From: Streptomyces sp. NRRL F-5630 | GTDB taxonomy: Bacteria > Actinomycetota > Actinomycetes > Streptomycetales > Streptomycetaceae | Direction of reading: 5' to 3' | Assembly (NCBI RefSeq): GCF_000719475.1 | Contig: NZ_JOGO01000023.1 | Coordinates: 21,865-85,864, forward strand | DNA length: 64,000 bases | In this document: positions 43,524-52,144 of the stretch, in pieces | Position numbering within the stretch: position 1 is the first letter of the stretch | Layout: every line of letters starts with the position of its first letter | Translations under genes and position numbers: made by a program | Notes under the pieces: generated by a model | The model's database searches: none | Told to the model about the DNA's origin: nothing | Seen by the model: the letters and a program-made list of their open reading frames with translations, nothing else

Positions 43524-45659
43524 ATGAGCAGGGGAAGTGCCGCGCGACCCGGCGGCTCCGGCAGGTTCGGCCGGATCGTCGCCCAGGGCCGTGCCCTCGG
43601 CGGGGGCGTGGGTGCCAACGGCAGCCCGTTCCTGCGGCTCTTCTCACGGTGGGTGCGGCGGCCGTTGCTGCCGGTGGCCCGGCTGTGGCGCCGCAATCTT
43701 CAGCTGAAGATCGTCGCGACCACGCTGCTCATGTCGGTCGGTGTCGTGCTCCTGCTCGGCTTCGTCGTCGTCGGGCAGGTCCGCAACGGGCTGCTCGACG
43801 CGAAGGAGAAGGCCGCGCAGAGCCAGGCGAGCGGCGGCTTCCTCGTCGCGCAGCAGAAGGCGAACGCGGAGGGGCCCGCCACGGGGGCAGCGGCTGACGG
43901 CACCTCGCAGGGCGACGGTCAGGAATCGGGGACGGACGGCCGGCAGAACGCCAGCAGCTGGATGTCCGAACTCGTCACGCAGCTGGCCAGCGGCGGCCAG
44001 GGCTCCTTCGACGTCGTCGCGCTCGGCGCGGGCCCCGACAGCGGCACCGCGCGCAGCCCGCGCTCCTCGGGACAGGTCCTGCCCCTGGAGAGCGTGCCCG
44101 CCTCACTGCGCCAGGAAGTCGCGCACGGCACGGGCGCGTACCGCTCGTACACCCGCATCGTGTACGAGACGGGTTCCGCCCGTCCTGCCCTCATCATCGG
44201 CCGCCAGGTCAACGACCTCTACGGGCAGCCCTACCAGCTCTACTACCTCTTCTCGCTCGACCAGGAGGCGAAGACCCTCAGCCTGGTCAAGACGACGCTG
44301 GCCACGGCCGGGATGTTCGTCGTGGTGCTGCTCGGCGCCATCGCGTGGCTCGTCGTGCGGCAGGTCGTCACGCCGGTACGGATGGCCGCCTCGGTCGCCG
44401 AGCGGCTCTCCGCGGGCAAGCTCCAGGAGCGGATGAAGGTCACCGGCGAGGACGACATCGCGCGCCTCGGCGAGGCCTTCAACAAGATGGCGCAGAACCT
44501 CCAGGTCAAGATCCGGCAGCTGGAGGAGCTGTCCCGGATGCAGCGCCGCTTCGTCAGCGACGTGTCGCACGAGCTGCGCACGCCGCTCACCACGGTCCGG
44601 ATGGCGGCCGACGTGATCCACGAGGCGCGCGCCGACTTCGATCCCGTCACGGCGCGCTCGGCCGAACTCCTCGCCGATCAGCTCGACCGTTTCGAGTCGC
44701 TCCTCGCCGACCTGCTGGAGATCAGCCGTTTCGACGCGGGCGCGGCGGCGCTCGACGCGGACGCCGTGGACCTGCGCCTCGTGGTGCGGCGGGTCGTGGA
44801 GGGCGCGCTGCCGCTCGCGGAGCGCAAGGGCAGCCGCGTGCTCGTCGTCGGCGACGAGCAGCCCGTCGTCGCGGAGGCCGACGTGCGCCGTGTGGAGCGC
44901 GTGCTGCGCAATCTGGTCGTCAACGCCGTCGAGCACGGTGAGGGCCGCGACGTCGTCGTCCGTCTCGGGGCGGCGGGCGGCGCGGTCGCGGTGGCGGTGC
45001 GGGACTACGGCGTCGGCCTGAAGCCGGGGGAGGCCACACGGGTCTTCAGCCGCTTCTGGCGCGCGGACCCGGCGCGGGCGCGGACGACGGGCGGTACGGG
45101 CCTCGGTCTCTCGATCGCCTTGGAGGACGCGCGGCTGCACGGCGGCTGGCTCCAGGCGTGGGGGGAGCCGGGCGGCGGTTCGCAGTTCCGCCTCACACTG
45201 CCGCGCACGGCGGACGAGCCGCTGCGCGGTTCACCGATACCGCTGGAGCCGGAGGACTCGCGGGCCGCTGGCGCGCGCCGGGCCGCCGACGGTTCCTCCG
45301 CCACGGAGGAGCCGGGGCGGCGCACGGCCGCGCCGACGGAGCCGCCCGCCCTGCCCTCGGCGGTACGCGCCCCCGCCACGCGGCGCGGGCCCGTCGCGGC
45401 CGACCCGACGGCGCTGCCCGGTAGCGGCGCGCGCGTGGTGACGCGGACGCGGCGCGCGGAAGGCGCGGACAGCGCGGCGCGGGAGGCCGGGAGCGTACCG
45501 GAGCAGGGCGCGGGGACCGCCGGGGAGCGCGGCGCCGAGGCGGTGCGGGGGACGGACGCCGGGCGCGAGCCGGACGCCGTGACGGACGCCGTGGAGGACA
45601 GCGGTGATCCCGCGCGCCACGGGACCGAGAGGGAGGCCGAGGTGCGCCATGCGCGGTGA
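43524..45659 (+). CDS. mtrB: Sensor histidine kinase MtrB
   Basis: 711 residues, ATG at 43524; an earlier ATG at 43508 reads only four codons before TGA. Two membrane helices (VATTLLMSVGVVLLLGFVVV and LATAGMFVVVLLGAIAWLVV) flank an external sensor domain of about 180 residues. HAMP domain follows (VVTPVRMAASVAERLSAGKL). H-box SDVSHELRTPLT with His349, N-box VLRNLVVNAVEHG, G-boxes VRDYGVGLKPGE and GGTGLGLSIALEDA. A long Ala/Arg/Gly/Glu-rich C-terminal tail of about 150 residues follows the kinase core and is probably disordered. Partner of MtrA; the stop overlaps the lpqB start. Confidence 0.96.
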   Translation: MSRGSAARPGGSGRFGRIVAQGRALGGGVGANGSPFLRLFSRWVRRPLLPVARLWRRNLQLKIVATTLLMSVGVVLLLGFVVVGQVRNGLLDAKEKAAQSQASGGFLVAQQKANAEGPATGAAADGTSQGDGQESGTDGRQNASSWMSELVTQLASGGQGSFDVVALGAGPDSGTARSPRSSGQVLPLESVPASLRQEVAHGTGAYRSYTRIVYETGSARPALIIGRQVNDLYGQPYQLYYLFSLDQEAKTLSLVKTTLATAGMFVVVLLGAIAWLVVRQVVTPVRMAASVAERLSAGKLQERMKVTGEDDIARLGEAFNKMAQNLQVKIRQLEELSRMQRRFVSDVSHELRTPLTTVRMAADVIHEARADFDPVTARSAELLADQLDRFESLLADLLEISRFDAGAAALDADAVDLRLVVRRVVEGALPLAERKGSRVLVVGDEQPVVAEADVRRVERVLRNLVVNAVEHGEGRDVVVRLGAAGGAVAVAVRDYGVGLKPGEATRVFSRFWRADPARARTTGGTGLGLSIALEDARLHGGWLQAWGEPGGGSQFRLTLPRTADEPLRGSPIPLEPEDSRAAGARRAADGSSATEEPGRRTAAPTEPPALPSAVRAPATRRGPVAADPTALPGSGARVVTRTRRAEGADSAAREAGSVPEQGAGTAGERGAEAVRGTDAGREPDAVTDAVEDSGDPARHGTEREAEVRHAR

Positions 45660-47562
45660 ACGGGATCGTCGGACGACTGCCGTCCCCAGCTCGTCCGGCC
45701 CCGCCGCCTCGGCCCGCCCGGCCGTGCCGGGTCCCCGTCGCCGCTGGGGCGGTGGTCTCGTGCTCGCCACCGTGGGGGCGCTCGTCGCCGGGTGCGCCTC
45801 GATGCCGGACAGCGGGGACGTGCAGCCGGTGGACTCCTCGACGCGCAACGACCCGCGGGTGCGGGTCTTCGGGGTCGCGCCGCGGGACGGGGCGCGACCG
45901 CTCGAAGTGGTCGACGGCTTCCTCGAAGCGCTCACGAGCGAGGACCGGGACTACGCCGTCGCCCGCAAGTACCTCACCGAGAAGGCGTCCCGCGACTGGC
46001 GGCCCGGCAGCAGGACGACGGTCCTCACCAACAGTGCCGTACCGGCCCCGCCGCGCGGGACGCCCCCGAACGAGGCCGGTGACGCCGACCAGGCGACGAG
46101 TTACACGTACGTCCTGACCGGCAAGAAGGTCGCGACGGTCGACGACCGGCTCTCGTACCACCCCAGTGACGCCACGTACCAGGAGACCGTGCGGCTCGTG
46201 CGGACGGGCAAGGACAAGCAGGAGTGGCGGATCGACCGTCCCCCGACCGGTGTCGTGCTCGGCAAGATCGACTTCCAGCGGCTGTACTGGCCCGTCAACA
46301 AGTACTACTTCGCCGCGCGTACCGAGGCCGGGCGCGAGCCGCTCGTCGCCGACCCCGTGTACATCCGCTCGTGGGAGGACTCGGTCACGCAGACGGTCAA
46401 GGCGGTGCTCGACGGCCCCTCGTCGTGGCTCGGCGGCGCCGCCCGGAGCAGCTTCCCCGACGGGATCGCGCTGCGCCGCGGCACGACCGCCCTCGCGCCC
46501 GACGACGACAACAGGCTCACCGTGCCCCTCGACGTGAACCGCGGCGACGTGAGCGCCGCCGCGTGCCGCGAGATGGCGACGCAACTGCTCTACTCCCTGC
46601 GCGACCTGGCCTCCAGCAGCGTCAAGACGGTTGAACTGCGCGGGGACGACGGCTCGTTGTGCACGCTCGACGAGGACGAGGCGGACGTGGTGGTGGGACG
46701 GGGCGCCGGCAAGCAGGAGCAGCCGGACCAGTACTACCTGGACAAGGACCACCGGCTCGTGAACTTCGACAGCGCCGACCGCGCCGACGGGGTGCCCGCC
46801 GGAGTGCCGGGACCGCTCGGCACGGGCGAGCAGGAGCTGCGCTCGGCCGCGGTCTCGCGCGACGAGAAGTACGCGGCCGGGGTCTCGCTCAACGGCGACC
46901 GGCTCTTCGTCTCGGCCCTCGCGGGGACGGGCGAACTGCGGTTCACGGGCGTGCGGAGCAAGGCGGCCGACGAGAAAAACCGTCTCTCGACGCCGAGTTG
47001 GGACGGCTTCGGGGACCTGTGGGTGGCCGACACGGACCCGGACGACCCGCGCCTGATGTGGGTGCGGAAGGGCTCGGCCGACCCGGTCGAGGTGAAGGTC
47101 GCCGGGCTCGGCGAGGGAAACAGGATCGAGGCGGTGCGGGCCTCTTCGGACGGCGTGCGCATCGCGCTCCTCGTCCGCGAGGGCAAGCGGACGACCCTGC
47201 GGATAGGGCGCGTCGAGCGGGTCGGCGAGGGCGAGGCGACGAAGGTCGCCGTCGGTGGACTGCGCGCCGCCGCACCGCAGTTGGAGGAAGTCACCGCGAT
47301 GTCCTGGGCCGGTGGCAGCCGCCTCGTCGTCGCGGGCCGCGAGGAGGGCGGTGTGCGCCAGCTCCAGTACGTGCTGAGCGACGGCTCCGTCCCGCCGAAG
47401 TCGTCCCTGCCCGGCGTCAACGGCGTCACCGACATCGCCGCGGCCGACGACCCGGGCCTCCCGCTCATCGCCCACTCCTCGGACGGCATCGTGCGGCTCC
47501 CGGCGGGGATGAACTGGGAGACGGTGTCGAGACAGGGAACGGCACCCTTCTACCCGGGCTGA
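45649..47562 (+). CDS. lpqB: Lipoprotein LpqB
   Basis: 637 residues. The ATG at 45649 overlaps the end of mtrB by 11 bases. Exported lipoprotein: basic/Ser-rich start, hydrophobic WGGGLVLATVGALVAG, lipobox LVAGC with Cys49. GerMN domain and a C-terminal beta-propeller-like domain (SAAVSRDEKYAAGVSLNG, WDGFGDLWVADTDPDDP) follow the family pattern. LpqB binds the external part of MtrB and tunes the MtrAB signal in actinobacteria. Completes the mtrA-mtrB-lpqB operon. Confidence 0.95.
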   Translation: MRGERDRRTTAVPSSSGPAASARPAVPGPRRRWGGGLVLATVGALVAGCASMPDSGDVQPVDSSTRNDPRVRVFGVAPRDGARPLEVVDGFLEALTSEDRDYAVARKYLTEKASRDWRPGSRTTVLTNSAVPAPPRGTPPNEAGDADQATSYTYVLTGKKVATVDDRLSYHPSDATYQETVRLVRTGKDKQEWRIDRPPTGVVLGKIDFQRLYWPVNKYYFAARTEAGREPLVADPVYIRSWEDSVTQTVKAVLDGPSSWLGGAARSSFPDGIALRRGTTALAPDDDNRLTVPLDVNRGDVSAAACREMATQLLYSLRDLASSSVKTVELRGDDGSLCTLDEDEADVVVGRGAGKQEQPDQYYLDKDHRLVNFDSADRADGVPAGVPGPLGTGEQELRSAAVSRDEKYAAGVSLNGDRLFVSALAGTGELRFTGVRSKAADEKNRLSTPSWDGFGDLWVADTDPDDPRLMWVRKGSADPVEVKVAGLGEGNRIEAVRASSDGVRIALLVREGKRTTLRIGRVERVGEGEATKVAVGGLRAAAPQLEEVTAMSWAGGSRLVVAGREEGGVRQLQYVLSDGSVPPKSSLPGVNGVTDIAAADDPGLPLIAHSSDGIVRLPAGMNWETVSRQGTAPFYPG

Positions 47563-47653
47563 GGCGCGGCGGGTACGGGGCCTCGCGGCGTCCGTGACCG
47601 GCTGCCTGCCGCGCCTCCCGGGTGGGGGCCCGCCGCGACCGTAGGCTCGCGGC

Positions 47654-48052
47654 ATGAGCGCTCACGGCCCCCTCCTCGTGCACCATCTCGGCGTGTTCGT
47701 CACCGATTTCGCGGCGGCGGAGGACTTCTGGACGGCGGTTCTCGCGCCGCTCGGCATCGTCCCCGGCTACCGCGCGGACGGCCTGGCCGAGTACTGGCAC
47801 GACGGCCACGACACGCCCTCGCTCGCGCTGCAACACGTCACCGACCCCGCCGCCGAGACCCGCGGCCTCCACCTCGCCTTCCCCGCCCGGACCCGCACCG
47901 AGGTCGACGCCTTCCACCGCGCGGCCCTCGCCCACGGCGGCACGGACCGGTACGCGCCCCGGCACTGGGAGGAGTACCGGGCGTACTGCGCCTTCGTGAG
48001 CGATCCGGCGGGGAACAACGTGGAGGCGCTGGTGAAGGAGGGGCGGAGGTAG
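47654..48052 (+). CDS. VOC (glyoxalase/bleomycin-resistance fold) protein
   Basis: 132 residues. Single VOC domain: VHHLGVFVTDFAAAEDFWTAVLAPLG at the N-terminus, an HLAFPARTRTEVDAFHRAA middle helix, and DPAGNNVEALV at the C-terminus. His and Glu residues at the strand positions that usually bind the metal are present (His in VHHLG and HLAFPA, Glu in NNVEA). Substrate unknown. It lies 91 bp after lpqB and is convergent with the next minus-strand gene. Confidence 0.85.
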   Translation: MSAHGPLLVHHLGVFVTDFAAAEDFWTAVLAPLGIVPGYRADGLAEYWHDGHDTPSLALQHVTDPAAETRGLHLAFPARTRTEVDAFHRAALAHGGTDRYAPRHWEEYRAYCAFVSDPAGNNVEALVKEGRR

Positions 48053-48193
48053 GGCGGGCTCGGGAGGGGGGCGCGCGGGTGTGGCGGGCCCGGCGGCCTC
48101 CGCGCGGGCGCGTGGGCCCGGCGGGTGCGGCGGTGTGGAGGCCGTGGCGGCCCGGCGGGCTCCGTGGAGCACGCGGGTCCGGGGGCCGGTGGT

Positions 48194-48604
48194 TCAGCGC
48201 GTGAGGGGCGTGGGGGTGCCCCGGCCGGGGAACAGGCGGGCGGCCTTCTCGCCGGCCTGGTAATCCTCGCGTACCCCCTCGATCGCGAGGATCAGCGAGT
48301 CCGCGTGCGCGGTGCGCAGCGGAAGGATCTCCTGGTACTCCGGCGACGCGTACCACTCGCGCGCCCTGACGAGGTCGGGGAACTCCAGGATGACGAGGTC
48401 GCCGTCCCACGTGCCCTCGTACACGACCGGGCGCGCGCCGTGCACCACGAAGCGACCGCCGTACGGTGCCATCGTGGCGTCGATCCGCTCCAGGTACTCG
48501 GCGATGTCGGGGCACGTCTCGACGTTCCTCAGGTGGCCGATCATGAAGGCGCGCGGCGCGTCGGTTCCCTCGTCCCGCCGGGGCGTGGGGTCGGTGTGCG
48601 TCAT
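48194..48604 (-). CDS. DUF1330 family protein
   Basis: 136 residues from the ATG at 48604. Ferredoxin-like alpha/beta fold: AFMIGHLRNVETCPDIAEYL, FVVHGARPVVYEGTWDGDLV, and EFPDLVRAREWYASPEYQEI are the three family landmarks. These small dimeric proteins have no assigned reaction. A non-conserved N-terminal stretch of about 18 residues and a C-terminal tail (GEKAARLFPGRGTP) extend the domain. It is divergent from the MmyB-like regulator gene (128 bp between), a possible regulator-target pair. Confidence 0.85.
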   Translation of the reverse strand: MTHTDPTPRRDEGTDAPRAFMIGHLRNVETCPDIAEYLERIDATMAPYGGRFVVHGARPVVYEGTWDGDLVILEFPDLVRAREWYASPEYQEILPLRTAHADSLILAIEGVREDYQAGEKAARLFPGRGTPTPLTR

Positions 48605-48732
48605 GGTCGTCTCCCTCGTGTTCCAGGCGGGTACACCCCGCTCGGCCGATGCTCCGATCCTGGCCGCGCCGGTCCCGCGTGGCCATGACCTCACAGGTCA
48701 AGACGGCCGGCGGGGTCACTACACTCCGGGGC

Positions 48733-49521
48733 ATGAGCGGACACGCCGAAGTCCAGCCGGTGGGGGTGCTGTTGCGGACCTGGCGGGAGCGGCGCCGTTA
48801 CAGCCAGCAGGAGTTGTCGGACCGGTCCGGCGTCTCGACGCGGCACCTGAGCCGGGTGGAGACGGGGAAGGCGCGCCCGACGCCGGAGATGCTCGTCCAC
48901 CTCTGCGAGCACCTGGACCTGCCCCTGCGGGAGCGCAACCGCCTGCTGCTGGCCGGGGGTTACGCGCCGCGCCACCGCGACCGCCACCTGACCGACGCGT
49001 CGAGCGCCGCCGTCATGGACGGCCTGCGCGCCCTCCTCGACGCCCACCACCCGTACCCCGCGCTGCTCCTGGACGAGTACCGGGACCTCGTGGACGCGAA
49101 CGCGGCCGTCGACCGCCTGCTCGCCGGCTGCGCGCCCCGGCTCCTGGAGCCGCCGGTGAACGTGGCCAGGCTCGTCCTGCATCCGGACGGGCTCTCCGGG
49201 CGGATCGGCAACCTGGCGGAGTGGGGCGGCCACCTGCTGCGGCAGATCGACCACCGTGCCGAGCGCACCCACGACGAGAGGCACCACGCGCTGGCGGCGG
49301 AGATCGCCGGTCACGTGGAGAAGGCGGCCGGGCGGCGGGGCACGTCCCCGCCCACCGGCCCTGTGCTGAGCCTGGACCTCACCATGGACGGGACGCGGCT
49401 GCGGTTCTTCAGCACCTCGGCGATCCTCACCACGGCGACGGACGCGGCCCTGGCGGGCCTCCACCTGGAGACGTTCCTCCCGGTGGACGAGGCGACCAGG
49501 CGGTGGCTGGAGAGTTCTTAG
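48733..49521 (+). CDS. XRE-type regulator with MmyB-like ligand-binding domain
   Basis: 262 residues. N-terminal helix-turn-helix (about 9-70: LLRTWRERRRYSQQELSDRS, then STRHLSRVETGKARPTPEM). The C-terminal part has the MmyB-like pattern PYPALLLDEYRDLVDANAAVD and FHPDGL-like LHPDGLSG, a PAS-like fold reported to bind fatty acids or small hydrophobics. Such genes usually regulate an adjacent divergent enzyme gene. Here the divergent neighbour is the DUF1330 gene. Confidence 0.9.
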   Translation: MSGHAEVQPVGVLLRTWRERRRYSQQELSDRSGVSTRHLSRVETGKARPTPEMLVHLCEHLDLPLRERNRLLLAGGYAPRHRDRHLTDASSAAVMDGLRALLDAHHPYPALLLDEYRDLVDANAAVDRLLAGCAPRLLEPPVNVARLVLHPDGLSGRIGNLAEWGGHLLRQIDHRAERTHDERHHALAAEIAGHVEKAAGRRGTSPPTGPVLSLDLTMDGTRLRFFSTSAILTTATDAALAGLHLETFLPVDEATRRWLESS

Positions 49522-49967
49522 GGGCCGGTGGCCGTGACGCGGGGAGGGCCGGGAGCGGGCTGAGCGACGGGTGAAGGTGCCCTGTTCGCCGCGAAAGTCT
49601 TCGGCCGTCCTCGTTCGTCGCGTGCGTCTGAGCCCCCCGTCATCCCGTGAGTTCGCCCGCGCCTGGTGCGCACCGTGCGCCGGATCGCCTCGGTCCATGT
49701 GTCGTTGGCGTGGGTGCCCGCGCCGGTGGAGCCGGAGTCGGTGTCCGGTGCGGCGCGTGCCAGGTCGGGACAGGCGGCGCGGGTGTGCCGTCCGCCGGGG
49801 GCCCTCGCGGCGTGCGGGCTGATGATCGGCCTTCGCTTGTGGACAACTCGGTTGTTCTCGTTACGGCGTTCACTCTTACGGGTGGGGCGTGTGACGGGTT
49901 CCGGGAGTCTGTCCACAGATGTGCCGTGGCGGGGGTTCGGGGGGCCGGGGAGGGGGATCGTGGGGGT
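49522..49967. promoter_or_regulatory. 446-bp gap upstream of comF with two DnaA-box-like sites
   Basis: No convincing gene. TTGTGGACAA at 49837-49846 is the complement of TTGTCCACAA, a perfect match to the DnaA box on the minus strand. CTGTCCACA at 49909-49917 matches it with one change on the plus strand. They are in opposite orientation about 62 bp apart, in a relatively AT-rich part of the gap. Whether DnaA binds here is untested. Confidence 0.35.
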
Positions 49968-50744
49968 GTGGACGGGTGGTGGAGCGCGCTGGCCGAGCTG
50001 GTGCTGCCCGCGGAGTGCTTCGGGTGCGGGACGGCCGGGGCGCCCGCGTGCGGCGGCTGCCGGGAGGTGCTGGAAGGGAGGGAAGCGCGGCGGGTGCGGC
50101 CGGAGGCGGCGCCGCCCGGCTTGCCGCGGGTGAGCGCGGCGGTCGCCTACGAGGGGGAGGTGCGGTCGTTGTTGCTCGCCTACAAGGAGCGGGGTGCGCT
50201 GGGGCTCGCCGGGCCCCTCGGAGCCGCGCTCGCGGCGGCGGTGCGGCACGGCGATGGCGCGGACCGGGGCGTGGGCCCGGTCGCGCTCGTGCCCGTGCCC
50301 TCGGCTGCGCGGGCGGTGCGGGCCAGGGGGCACGACCACGTGGGGCGGCTCGCGCGGGTCGCCGCGGGACGGCTGCGGGCCGAGGGCCGCGCGGCGCGCG
50401 TCGTCCCGGCACTCGCGCTGTGCCGGGAGGTACGGGACCAGGCGGGGCTCGGCGCGCGGGAGCGGCGGGCCAACCTGGCGGGGGCGGTGCGGGTGCGGGC
50501 CGGTGCCGTCCGGCTCCTGCGCGAGTCCCCCGACGGTACGACTGTCGTGCTGGTCGACGACCTCATGACGACCGGTTCGACGATTGCCGAGGCCGCGCGC
50601 GCATTACGCGCGGCAGATGTGGAAGGAGTGCAGCGAGGAGATCGTTCGATCCGTCCCATGGGGGCGGGGAAAAGGATCACGGGGGCCGTTCGGGCGGCCG
50701 TCGTCGCGGTTTCTCCACGCGCCTTCGAAACAAACCCGAAGTGA
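49968..50744 (+). CDS. ComF family phosphoribosyltransferase-like protein
   Basis: 258 residues from the GTG at 49968 (start uncertain; the preceding 60 bases are very G-rich). N-terminal zinc motif CFGCGTAGAPACGGC (about 17-31). PRTase fold with LLLAYKERG, VPVPSAARAVRARGHDHVG and the PRPP loop VVLVDDLMTTGSTIAEAARAL. ComF homologues act in DNA uptake or recombination in competent bacteria; in Streptomyces the role is unknown. Leu213 is encoded by TTA (50604-50606), the rare codon read only by the bldA tRNA, so full translation should depend on development. It lies between the regulator gene and hpf as in other Streptomyces. Confidence 0.88.
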   Translation: MDGWWSALAELVLPAECFGCGTAGAPACGGCREVLEGREARRVRPEAAPPGLPRVSAAVAYEGEVRSLLLAYKERGALGLAGPLGAALAAAVRHGDGADRGVGPVALVPVPSAARAVRARGHDHVGRLARVAAGRLRAEGRAARVVPALALCREVRDQAGLGARERRANLAGAVRVRAGAVRLLRESPDGTTVVLVDDLMTTGSTIAEAARALRAADVEGVQRGDRSIRPMGAGKRITGAVRAAVVAVSPRAFETNPK

Positions 50745-51056
50745 GCGAGAATTTATGTTTTCGCAGGCGAGGAGGGCGTAATTCGCCTGAACGGAGGTAT
50801 CACCCGGCAGCGGGTGCCGTTTGACCACGGGGCGAGATATGTTCGGAGGTGGGGAGGCGAACGGCCACCGGGCCGGCTGCCCTCCCGTGCGAGATGTCGC
50901 CCCTCGTCATGAAGGCGTGACCCCTGGTGGGAGCGAGCCACCGGGGCGGAGGAGGTGGAGGTTCACCGTGTCCGGGGCTCCCGGGAATTCCGGGGGCCTG
51001 GTGCAAGTGGGAGTTTCTCCGCTGTGGGCGGAGTGAATCCGGGAACGGAGTTCTGC
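50745..51056 (+). promoter_or_regulatory. 312-bp control region upstream of hpf
   Basis: No gene seen. The first half (about 50725-50850) is relatively AT-rich (GAGAATTTATGTTTTCG near 50744-50762, GATATGTTCGG near 50836-50846) and probably carries the hpf promoter. hpf genes in Streptomyces respond to stress and stationary phase. No definite sigma-factor boxes can be named by eye. Confidence 0.4.
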
Positions 51057-51776
51057 GTGGACATCGACATCGTCGTCAAGGGTCGTAAGACCGAGGTGCC
51101 CGAGCGGTTCCGCAAGCATGTGGCCGAAAAGCTGAATCTGGAGAAGATCCAGAAGCTCGACGGCAAGGTAATGAGCCTGGACGTCGAGGTGTCCAAGGAA
51201 CACAACCCGCGTCAGGCCGACCGCTGCGACCGCGTGGAGATCACGCTGCGTTCGCGCGGTCCGGTGATCCGCGCCGAGGCGTGCGCCGCCGATCCGTACG
51301 CGGCCCTCGACCTCGCCGTCGCGAAGCTCGCCGCCCGGATGCGCAAGGAGCACGACAAGCGGCGTACGCGGCGCGGCAACGAGCGGCTGACGGCGGCCGA
51401 GGTCGCCGAGCGCGTGCCGGGCACCGCCGGGCTCAACGAGGACGGCACTTTCGCCGAGCCGGAGCCCGAGAGCGACGGCGGCGTGCCGACGAAGAAGATC
51501 GGTTCCCTGGAGGTGCAGGGCGACGGACCGCTCGTGGTCCGCGAGAAGACGCACCTGGCGGCCCCGATGTCCCTCGACCAGGCGCTCTACGAGATGGAGT
51601 TGGTCGGGCACGACTTCTACCTCTTCGTCGACGCGGAGACGAAGGAGCCGAGCGTGGTCTACCGGCGGCACGCCTACGACTACGGCGTCATCCACCTGTC
51701 GAGCGACCCCATGGTGGCCACGCCGCCCGAGCCGGCCGGTGCGGGTGGCGCGCTGGGGGGCCAGCAGGAGAGCTGA
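51057..51776 (+). CDS. hpf: Long-form ribosome hibernation promoting factor
   Basis: 239 residues from the GTG at 51057 (CGGAG six bases upstream); in-frame GTGs at 51024 and 51033 would add up to 11 residues. N-terminal ribosome-binding domain (1-105: VDIDIVVKGRKTEVPERFRK, then RVEITLRSRGPVIRAEA). A variable linker with EPEPESDGG precedes the C-terminal dimerisation domain (about 165-220: PMSLDQALYEMELVGHDFYL, then YRRHAYDYGVIHL). The long form joins 70S ribosomes into inactive 100S pairs in dormancy and stress. A long hairpin terminates the gene. Confidence 0.95.
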   Translation: MDIDIVVKGRKTEVPERFRKHVAEKLNLEKIQKLDGKVMSLDVEVSKEHNPRQADRCDRVEITLRSRGPVIRAEACAADPYAALDLAVAKLAARMRKEHDKRRTRRGNERLTAAEVAERVPGTAGLNEDGTFAEPEPESDGGVPTKKIGSLEVQGDGPLVVREKTHLAAPMSLDQALYEMELVGHDFYLFVDAETKEPSVVYRRHAYDYGVIHLSSDPMVATPPEPAGAGGALGGQQES

Positions 51777-51836
51777 GCCGCCGCGCGCGAGCCCTCCGGC
51801 GGGGCGCCAACCCTCCGGCGGTCGGGCGTTTTTCGG

Positions 51837-51883
51837 CAGGCGGGAGTCCCGTGACCGGTCACCGGTCGCGGGACTCCCGCCTG
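51837..51883 (+). terminator. Long stem terminator after hpf
   Basis: CAGGCGGGAGTCCCG at 51837-51851 pairs with its complement at 51869-51883. Inside, GACCGGT and ACCGGTC pair as well, giving a nearly continuous 22-bp stem. A TTTTT run lies just upstream (51829-51833), so the U-tract is on the wrong side for the plus strand; an A-rich tail for the minus strand is not needed here. The gap 51777-52144 otherwise holds the promoter of the next gene. Confidence 0.7.
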
Positions 51884-52064
51884 TCCGGGCGAGGGTGACG
51901 CGGGGGCGGCGCTGGGGGCCTGGGTGGCGGTGGATCAGGCGGGGGAGTGAGGGCTACGTCCCGTACGCCGGTTCTGGTCGATGCCCCTGGTGTGCGCTGA
52001 TGCGCCCCCGGGGCTTCAAGCCGGGGTCCGGAGCGGCCCACGGGGAGGGCGGGACGTGGAATCA

Positions 52065-52081
52065 TTGGCCGGACCGGCCAA
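52065..52081. promoter_or_regulatory. 17-bp palindrome upstream of the orphan response regulator
   Basis: TTGGCCGG-A-CCGGCCAA is a perfect inverted repeat ending 63 bp before the start codon of the NarL-type regulator. Size, symmetry and position fit an operator; autoregulation is possible. Confidence 0.45.
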
Positions 52082-52144
52082 CCGGCCCGCAGCCGCACCC
52101 GGTTGAGTCGGCCCATACAGTCGTGGCTTCAGGGGGAAGAGACG

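Noticed and set aside
49666..50133. Alternative plus-strand frame upstream of and into comF
   Set aside because: Shadow composition; the comF frame carries the zinc and PRPP motifs.
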